64,000 nt of DNA from Hysterangium stoloniferum (Eukaryota > Basidiomycota > Agaricomycetes > Hysterangiales > Hysterangiaceae). The notes beneath the pieces are model-generated. The model saw only the letters and a program-made list of their open reading frames with translations, did no database searches and had not been told where the DNA came from. The translations under genes were made by a program, and so were the position numbers. Of this stretch, positions 57,124 to 64,000 are shown piece after piece. Position 1 is the first letter of the stretch; each line of letters begins with the position of its first letter. The stretch covers positions 310,001-374,000 of the forward strand of contig WHVD01000075.1 of NCBI GenBank assembly GCA_015178975.1, written 5' to 3'.

Positions 57124-58140
57124 TTAACCGATTTGGACCCAGTGTGCTCTCGAGTTCATTTCCACTGGATCGGAATTTAGTCCCAAGTCTTCCCGAATCA
57201 ATGTGTGGTTCTGACTTGGAAAACACATTACCAACCGCCTCATTCGGAAGTCATTCATTAAGAATGAACTTCTGCACAAATCTGTTGATGGTCTCCTTAC
57301 TGAGGCCGCCTTCACACCACGCCTTCGCCAGCTTCTCCCCCATTCTCTTTGCGAGATTCGTATAAGGGTTAGGAGAAGCAGAAAATCTGCATCGGGCTCA
57401 AAAGAGAAACCTACAAAAGGAATTTCTAGGTCCAACAGTGTCGATATCATCTCACACACGTGCTCGGATTCAGAAAACACTGCCAAATGCGATCTATGGT
57501 GTTCAGAACACCATAAGGACTTGAAATGAAAGAAGCAAGTAATCACAGATATGAACCAAAGAATGCTTCCCGTATTTCTCGAAGGCCATAACTAAATGCG
57601 CATAGACTTTCGCATCAGAGCTACTCGTGGATGGCCTTGTAGTTGAGCATGGCGTAGGGGTGGGACCCAGCTCAGCCGTGACTCCCGGGGCAAGCACAGG
57701 CGCGGCCTTCAGCATTTCATGTCCCGTCCCACTCACTGACCCTGTCCCTTCCAAGTGTCCATTGCCCGCGGGGCCTGATGCGTCTGCATTGTCGCCCAAT
57801 TCAATCTCACCTATCCCCACTCCGACACAAAAGAAGTCTTGGCCGTCTTGGACGAACCATTCTTGAACAGCGCATCCGTTAATGGGTTCGTATGCCCAGC
57901 TGAGTGAGAATGCACCTGATGCAAGTTGTAGGAAGCGGTAGCCCGAAGTTTCGTATGAACACAGAGACATATTACCGTAGTGCTTAGGGAGCGGTTACTT
58001 TGGTGCATTACCCATGGAATTCGGGATGGCGAGCGGGGATCTTGAGGGTGCCATTCGTAGTCGTAGGGATCCGGCGAACCAGGAACTTTGATGATTGAGC
58101 CGCCGCAGGATCTGTAGACGTAGAGGTAAAACAATGTAAG
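57124..58140 (-). CDS. gene X copy C, unknown host gene
   Basis: Minus-strand frames at 57,811-58,134, 57,503-57,970 (155 codons from MSLCSYETSG) and 57,124-57,546 (140 codons). The middle one contains EWFVQDGQDFFCVGVGIGEI, the next FSESEHVCEMIS and LDLEIPFVGF; an alternative frame over 57,240-57,390 contains KRMGEKLAKAW, shared with copy A. Likely introns include GTAACC...CAG (about 58,118-58,200) and one near 57,950-58,015. The exon structure after 57,540 is unclear because both copies change frame there. The family is unknown. Three copies (A, C and inverted D) exist in the window; this is the least damaged. Confidence 0.45.
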
Positions 58141-58659
58141 ACGTCAGATACAATAAATATTCAGGTTCTATTTCTTTCAAAAAGTGGACAGGTTACCTCA
58201 GCCGCAGCACCCTCTAGATGGGCCATATAGTGAGAAGTAAATAAGATAAATTCTCAAGAGTAATAACCTTACGTTGGCGATGACAAATGTGAAAAGTTTC
58301 GCAGGTAGACTGGAGCACAAAGAGGACGGACACGCCGCCTATATTCAAACAGACAGCGTGGTACAGACATCAAGACGAGATGTGCACGTTGCGGACCATG
58401 ATGGAATCATTGGACGACGTCGCAGCTATCCTATACGATGATCGACGTGATGCTTAGCGCTTTTGCGCTAATTGCCAACGTCCCGTCCGAATGCGAAGCA
58501 CGGAATATTAGCCTCGGATCGCCAGATGATCATGCCCGTCTAGCTTGCTTGCTTCAGCCGGTCTTAGGCCATGGATAACTATGCGACTCCCTCTTAACCC
58601 ATTCCTCTGGCAACCCAGATTCCCTTGAAACCCATAGGATTTTCGTATTTGCAGCTATT

Positions 58660-59830
58660 CGTACTCCCTTGTACTCCATACTCCCCCATAGCCCCGGAGT
58701 GTCCACGGAACGGTATGGATTATCAGGGAGTCAACTATAATCCACACGTTCAATGATTGGTCTTCGATAGGCTGGTTTCAAGTCGCACGCCGCTTTCTAA
58801 GCCCATGCTGAACTTCAGCAATACCAAGCACACGCTCCTGCCTTCACTCATCCCCACATCCCAGATGATGATGAAGACCGCCTTTCCTTTAGCAAATACA
58901 TACTGTCGCCGCAGGCTCAGAACCAGGACCACATATCAAGTCCGAATCAGGCTCCCGCTGCAATTTCCCGTCTAGATACCAGCAGCGGTATTGACATGGA
59001 CATCTCAATAGCCTTCAATACTAGCAACAACATGCCCTTCAATACCCTATCTCACCGCCTTTTGACATGCCGTCCCTCAATGGACCCTGTGAATTTAGAG
59101 ACTATGCGTCATCGACAAGCGCAAGTGTTAGTGTTAACCCTCCGGAAATCGTGAGAGGGTTTATGTTTGGCGCGAAGAGGTGGAGGAGGCGAGGGGACAT
59201 TGGGATCCGGAGGTGGGGACTTTATGTTTGCAGCAGAGGCGAGAGGGCCAAGGTCTAATGGGATATCGCTCACGAGATCGGTGCCAGTCTTGGGGTCGGG
59301 TGCATCGATCTCAACTGCGTATCCGCATAGCGTTTCATGTACCGTTGGGGGCAGGGGCGAAGCAGGCGGCACGGGTCCGACCACAGTAGTCGCAGCTATC
59401 ACCACAATCGCAATCCCAGTGTAGCCAGCTCCACAATTGAAGTTCCAGCGCTGCACCGCAACACCAACTACACGTCCAATCTTGATCCCAATTTCAACCC
59501 CACTTCAAGCGACAACAACGACAACATATCAGTCTCACGACGTCTTGGCAAAACTCCCTTCCGAACCCTCGCGCAATCACATACTTGATCACAACCCCAA
59601 CCACAATTGTGACCTGGTCCTTTTCCTCTCTACGCCTGCACGGATTGCTGCTGAAGGGCACAAACTGCTGCTGGGCAACAGGCTCAGCGCAGCGGATCAA
59701 AATTAACAACCACGTCGTCATCAATCGCCAGGTGCTAGTGTAAGGAGTACTGTGCCTGGCCTGCATTAAGGCAGGCAGGGTAGGGTGGAATTAGGTACAG
59801 GTGGGTTGGATGTACATTCAGATGCAGAGA
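58660..59830 (+). pseudogene. C-terminal tail of PrtT-like transcription factor (copy C)
   Basis: Equivalent to 15,930-16,600 and 46,970-47,900. It begins with the end of the MHR-containing exon (CCACGGAACGGTATGG near 58,698), a 57-nt-like intron to TCGATAG (58,771), and the tail exon with LNFSNTKHTLL, then SIAFNTSNNMPFNT and FMFA. As with copy A, the upstream MHR is missing and gene X lies next to it. Confidence 0.6.
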
Positions 59831-60028
59831 TTGGGAAGCTCACTATGGGCTATGTTGTTTGTCTTTGTGTTTGCAGGGGCAGTGGATGAGGGTGTAGTGA
59901 AAGGACCGAGAGGTGCCTTGGGATGAAGAGTTGGAGAGGAAGTAAAGGAAGGTTGTAGGTGAGAAGGAAGGACAGTGGGAGGAACCAACACAAAAACACC
60001 AAGCTGGAGATCGACAAAATCATCTCGT

Positions 60029-60900
60029 TTGTGCTATAAAACCTATTCCCTCCGCCGCTCATTCCACCACCTACACACGCTCCCCTCTCGTTCTGCGCCG
60101 ATAGGTATGCCTGCGCGGCTTAGTCCCAAAGAGGCGTGTGTTGTTTCGAAACCCGGTTCTTCAATGCCAACGTCATCATCAACAATAAAAAGTGAAGAAG
60201 GTTCCGAGGCCAAGTTCAGACGCGCCGCTACCTATGACGAAGACGACTTTGAACAGAATTCGAATGTGCAACCAACGAAGGATTTGGTATTGCTTCGACA
60301 GGTTATCTCGCCCCAGGACCTGCCTCCAACCTCCCACCGAAGGGTCTTGGGAACGCGGTGCCCCGCCCGCTATTCTCTCGAGTGGGTTAGTGGATTGAGA
60401 GACTGCAAAGGAGTTGTTTGGTATTTGAGTGCCTCGTGATCCTAGGTTTTTCGATATTCGGTGTTGACCTTTCCTTTTCCAATGGTGGTAGATATGTTAG
60501 CGTAAGCAGTGTTTATCCTTCTTCCTTTCAAAAGACGAATGTTTATAGTGCTTTCTGCTATTTGTCAGTCCTTCGTATGCATCCTAAACCACATTCTCCA
60601 CACTGTCCAAAGCGGTCTACGAACGGGACCTGTTCCTCTTCACCGCCCGTAAGTCCTTTTCCACTTCTTTCCCTTCCAGCCTTCTTTATAATACAACTCG
60701 TATAAACATGCTAACCCCATAGACAGTTCTAGCAATCTCATCTCGCTACCTCCCCTCCTGCCCAAGACTCCACAACATCGCCATGAACATCCCTGAATAC
60801 GCAGCAGCCACAGCCTTCATCGATGGCGTCAAGAGCATTGACATGGGAGGAGGATAGGAGTTGGTTTTATGGGGCGGTTAGTCGGGCTTCTTTCTTTCGT
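60029..60900 (+). pseudogene. N-terminal part of PrtT-like transcription factor (copy C)
   Basis: A TATA-like CTATAAAA at about 60,035, then a start region where the Met of copies A and B is changed (ATAGGTATGCC); the next Met gives MPARLSPKEACVV at 60,108. The linker, the helix WVSGLRDCKGVV (60,382-60,420), the intron pattern and the loss of the MHR after about 60,860 are as in copies A and B. The remaining tail CGGATACACCGGAGTCGC (60,917) joins gene M. Confidence 0.6.
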
Positions 60901-61560
60901 CTTCCCCTTTTTCGGACGGATACACCGGAGTCGCGCTAGATCTTGAGAATGATACCCTGCAATACCTTCGCCGCATGCGCAAACACCACACGTGGCGCCC
61001 TACTCGTAATCGTCGCCTGGACAACTGCACCATTGTGAATATGCAGCGACGTCGCGTCAAACAAACTCTTCAGCGCTGCAAGGGTGCGCACGAGATTGAT
61101 GAACCTGCGGCTGCCGGATACGGACGGCGTGCAGGAGGCTGTTTACAGGCTTGCGAGACACAACCGTGAAGTCAGCTCGTCGCGATCGCGCTTAGCGTGC
61201 GTGTTCTTGACATTGGTTCTGCAGGATTGTGACAATAACCTGTACAGAAGGCTCAGACTCAGGTTGCCCAACCGTACTCGCAGAAGCGCAGGGTCTACCC
61301 ACTGATTGCGGCCCCGCTGCGAGTTTCTCCACTGGCATGGGGATCTGTACAAGAAGTGGGAATCAACCCACTGCACTACCTACTGCATCTTCGCCTTTCG
61401 TCGCGCCCACCACAAACGGCGTTTCTGCCTGTCGGCCAAGACTATCATAAACTGGTTCCGACTATGCAATCTTGGCAAGCGGGACTCGAAGCCTTTTCCG
61501 CCCGGAATGATATGTCCGTTTCAACCCACCATAACAAATGATAAAGGGGTTAAATAATGT
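60901..61560 (-). pseudogene. gene M copy C, with an internal inversion
   Basis: Matches 18,571-19,313 and 50,110-50,960 on the minus strand, except that 61,339-61,501 is in the opposite orientation and the part next to it (about 50,700-50,800 in copy B, with the hydrophobic N-terminal exon) is missing. The gene is therefore broken here. Confidence 0.55.
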
Positions 61561-61831
61561 CTGTGGTCAAATATCCAGTCGATCCTAGATTATGTAAGAT
61601 GGGCTAAATTTTGGGTGCCTTGACACGATCCTGGTGTTATTAGAAACCAAGTGGGCGGCGGCAAATCCTCACAGTCGGAGTCATCGCAAACACCAATCAC
61701 ATAAATTCACCAACCCAATCTCTCTTTCTATCAACCACAATTCCAAGCTATACTTTCTTATACGGGGATATTACACCTCTTTTTCAATATGCGCGTACTC
61801 CGCGGGGTTTGCAGCTGCACGCTAGATGTGT

Positions 61832-62170
61832 AGATGCATATACGAAGGAACAAGACACTCCTCGAACATCCTTTGCCATCCCGAGTTAGATTCGGTATTG
61901 GACCTCTTCCTCCTCCATGTTTATCTATGCTCGCGGAGAATAGGATGGCAGTGGCAGCGCTATCTCCTTTTCCCTCCCTTTCCCGTCTGCGCATAATCAG
62001 TGGTTCGCATCCGTACGTGAGGCAATTGTGCCAGTGCGGACTCTTCGACCATGCCATTCCACCCTGAGCACTTGGGTGCATCGGGGTACGCAGATGCACA
62101 TAAGGTGTATGTGCGAGTTTTGGATCGTTCTATCTCACCCCCTATCACTCCCAGCGTACGATCTTGCGGC
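61832..62170 (+). repeat. three-block dispersed repeat, copy at 61.8 kb
   Basis: Block 1 (61,832-61,895), block 2 (61,970-62,055) and block 3 (62,060-62,170), the closest relative of 51,119-51,470 as expected from the tandem duplication. Confidence 0.65.
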
Positions 62171-62259
62171 GATGTCCCTTCCTCCGGCTGAGTCCGTCCT
62201 GCCTTGACACTCAAATAGTGGTGGATGCGTCTGTTTAAACTCTCTTTAACACCTTTATA

Positions 62260-62505
62260 TTGTTTCTATTTATTCTCTCTTCTCTACTTTTAATCCCTTA
62301 TTCTATTCCCCCCGCTTCCCTTTCGGAATCCACTCAGAATCGTACTAGCCTTCTTCTCTGGATGAATGTGTATTCCCCCTGCCCTCCTACCCACAAACCC
62401 AACAACCACCCAGCTTCCGACGCCCCCAAACCACGACGTTATGCTGCGCTGTTAAAGGCCGAAAGCCGCAGACACCGAGCGCGGGGGAGGGGTTATTCGC
62501 TATGA
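62260..62505 (+). CDS. short unknown reading frame (copy C)
   Basis: 81 codons, MFLFILSSLLLIPYSIPPAS, same length and frame as 51,558-51,803, with substitutions mostly near the C-terminus. The signal-peptide-like start is retained. The function is unknown. Confidence 0.35.
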   Translation: MFLFILSSLLLIPYSIPPASLSESTQNRTSLLLWMNVYSPCPPTHKPNNHPASDAPKPRRYAALLKAESRRHRARGRGYSL

Positions 62506-63338
62506 TAAGTCTCTATTCCATCGTCCTGTCAGCCACGCTCCTCTGACAACCAACAACAACTTACTGGCCTACTCGTACAGTCCCGCGAAAAAAAACGCCA
62601 TATTAATGACCTCCTGGCATCCTACGAACTGCTATTTTGCTCTCCCCTGGCATGAGCCAGTTGAGGATTGCCGGGGTTAGGGCGGGTGGCATGGCTGTTG
62701 TGCACTCTCCTCATACGCCCCCACAGAAAAAGAAAAAGAAAACGCAGTACACTGGCATCTATAAATATATTGGGAGAAAATTAAGATCGTCTTGGCTGTG
62801 GCAAGAGATGTGATTTAGTAATGAGTGTTTGAATTTTATTTATACAGGTCTGATTGAGAGGGGTTAGTAGTCCGCTGAATTACTAACTAAAACAGTGTTC
62901 CAGGGTATTTTAAGAATCCACCTGACGCCGTCACTCGCATCGATTGAAAGCGGTCGTTTTTTCATGGCAGAGTTTTGGCTATAAAGTCGCGATCCTGAGG
63001 ATTGAACAAAGATCTTGTGGTGAGAGGCTGAAACAGACAATGTCGGCAAGGATTAGTGAGTCATTGTTGCCGACGGTCTGGCGGGGATGATAGACTTTTA
63101 AGTGGGATCCTTTGTAACGTCACCATCGTCCATAAATCCAATGCACTTTCCTCCGAGGCTAGTGTTCACAATATGTTCACCGCTGGTCTAAAGAGGGTAC
63201 AGGGATTATACAAAGCGATTGTATGCGCTCTTAAATTCCCTCAACTAAGTAGGTTCCTACAGCTATGAAATCGGCCTCCAGACCGGGTTAGATAAAGGGG
63301 GACGATGCTACGCTACTCTTGGTTGGGATATGTAGACG
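62506..63338. other. downstream region of the second gene Y copy
   Basis: Shortened counterpart of 51,804-52,929. It matches closely from 62,640 on (GCATGAGCCAGTTGAGGATT, CTATAAATATATTGGGAG). No gene recognised. Confidence 0.4.
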
Positions 63339-64000
63339 TTATCCGAAATGATCAAAAATGTAGTCAGATAGTTCAGAAGGTGAACTATATGTCTCTAACA
63401 CTGATATCAAGCTCGCATTACACGCTACCGACACACCAGTGAAAGGTGCGGCAATTACGCATAAGAAGGAACGAGCGATGAGGACTAAACAATCAAGACG
63501 CTCAAGGTGAGGTGGGTTGCTGATTGAACGACGCATTGTTTTACAATGGTGAAGGAGACGCAGAAGAATGGCGATGCTATCGAGGCTGCGCACAGTGGTA
63601 CACGCGGATTCGGGGTCGGAAGATCCAGCTATCAGCTGCAGAGTAACCGAGATTATTTGTTCGCCAGACGCTAAGAGTGGCTCATCTGGACTTGTTTGCG
63701 TCAAAATCAGACTGGTAGGAGAATTTCATGAGAGGAGGTAAGACAATACTGGAAGGTAAACATTGTAAACATACCGTAGGAGGGGCCCAATGAGGGAAGA
63801 CACCACATTTAGCTGGCTGATGTGATCGGTGCGAAGTGTGTTGTTGAAGAAGAAGAGTTGCACGGCCCGGGTATCACTGAACAGTAAATATGTGTTAAAA
63901 TCATCATGAAGTGTCAAGGATGCAATATTCAAGTGTATGTCGTCCACTATAACCTCCAATACAGCTCCAGCAATATCCCGAAAGCATGCATCTTGTTGTA
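63339..64000 (-). CDS. gene Y, second tandem copy, cut by the window end
   Basis: The minus strand contains the last exon and most of exon 4 of Y: IVDDIHLNIASLTLHDDF, RTDHISQLNVVSSLIGPL, then an intron with GTATGT...CAG (about 63,722-63,784) and LLASGEQIISVTLQL, SLDSIAILLRLLHH and LIARSFLCVIAAPFTGV. At the end of exon 5 the first copy stops seven codons earlier; here the frame reads on for about 27 residues to 63,339 because of small indels. The rest of the gene lies beyond the window. Confidence 0.7.

Larger units (their letters stand above)
52100..64000 (+). repeat. tandem duplication of about 10.4 kb (gene Y to next gene Y)
   Basis: Corresponding points: 52,140 with 62,640; 52,930 with 63,339; 49,020 with 59,970; 50,850 with 61,550; 51,558 with 62,260. 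The distance is 10.4-11.0 kb, varying by indels. A third, separate copy (A) covers 11,682-19,313 at an offset of about 42.5 kb. The copies share the internal deletion of the transcription-factor gene, so the duplication took place after that deletion. Confidence 0.85.

Noticed and set aside
1-64000. tRNA, rRNA and other RNA genes
   Set aside because: By eye I found no tRNA-like cloverleaf with A and B boxes and no rRNA words. A covariance-model search was not possible here, so small RNAs could have been missed.

Overview
The window looks like repeat-rich nuclear DNA of a basidiomycete, probably an Agaricomycete. The signs are introns of 51-78 nt with GT...AG ends, a fungal-specific (PrtT-like) transcription-factor family, an F-box gene of basidiomycete style, Ty3/gypsy chromovirus, Ty1/copia and DIRS-like retroelement fossils, and a short TTAGGG tract of the type used as telomere repeat in these fungi. 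I cannot name the species.

Layout. 1-11.64 kb is a graveyard of LTR elements: three solo LTRs of one family with intact 5-bp target duplications, a telomere-like tract between two of them, a gag-like fossil carrying a 19-bp minisatellite, a 0.7 kb foldback element and a broken gypsy fragment. 11.68-19.31 kb (copy A) is a decayed copy of a host segment that recurs at 54.3-61.56 kb (copy C) and partly at 47-54 kb (copy B). 19.31-24.44 kb is a 5'-truncated gypsy chromovirus fossil that begins exactly where copy A stops. 24.65-34.57 kb holds two complete units and one divergent unit of an unusual composite satellite. 34.6-40.4 kb is a mixed region: an apparently intact F-box gene, a captured Cyc8/Ssn6 TPR fragment, a copia fossil and a DIRS-like fossil. 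40.4-64 kb is a tandem, partly decayed gene cluster.

The repeated host segment has the order gene Y (minus, 534 aa, five exons, unknown function), a long conserved intergenic stretch, gene X (minus, unknown), the C-terminal tail of a PrtT-like transcription factor (plus), the N-terminal part of the next copy of that factor (plus), a small membrane-protein-like gene M (minus), a three-block repeat, a short unknown reading frame, then gene Y again. The Y-to-Y distance is about 10.4 kb (52,930 against 63,339). The transcription-factor family is present as at least seven fragments; the most complete is at 44,581-47,440 and even that one is decayed. The best-preserved genes are Y (52,930-54,784) and the F-box gene (35,085-36,778).

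The most unusual feature is inside the composite satellite: about sixty tandem units of about 64 bp, each with a 5' splice-site-like GTGYGTGT, a CTGAT branch-point-like motif and a polypyrimidine tract ending in CAG, separated by 0 or 3 nt. They look like spliceosomal introns arranged head to tail.
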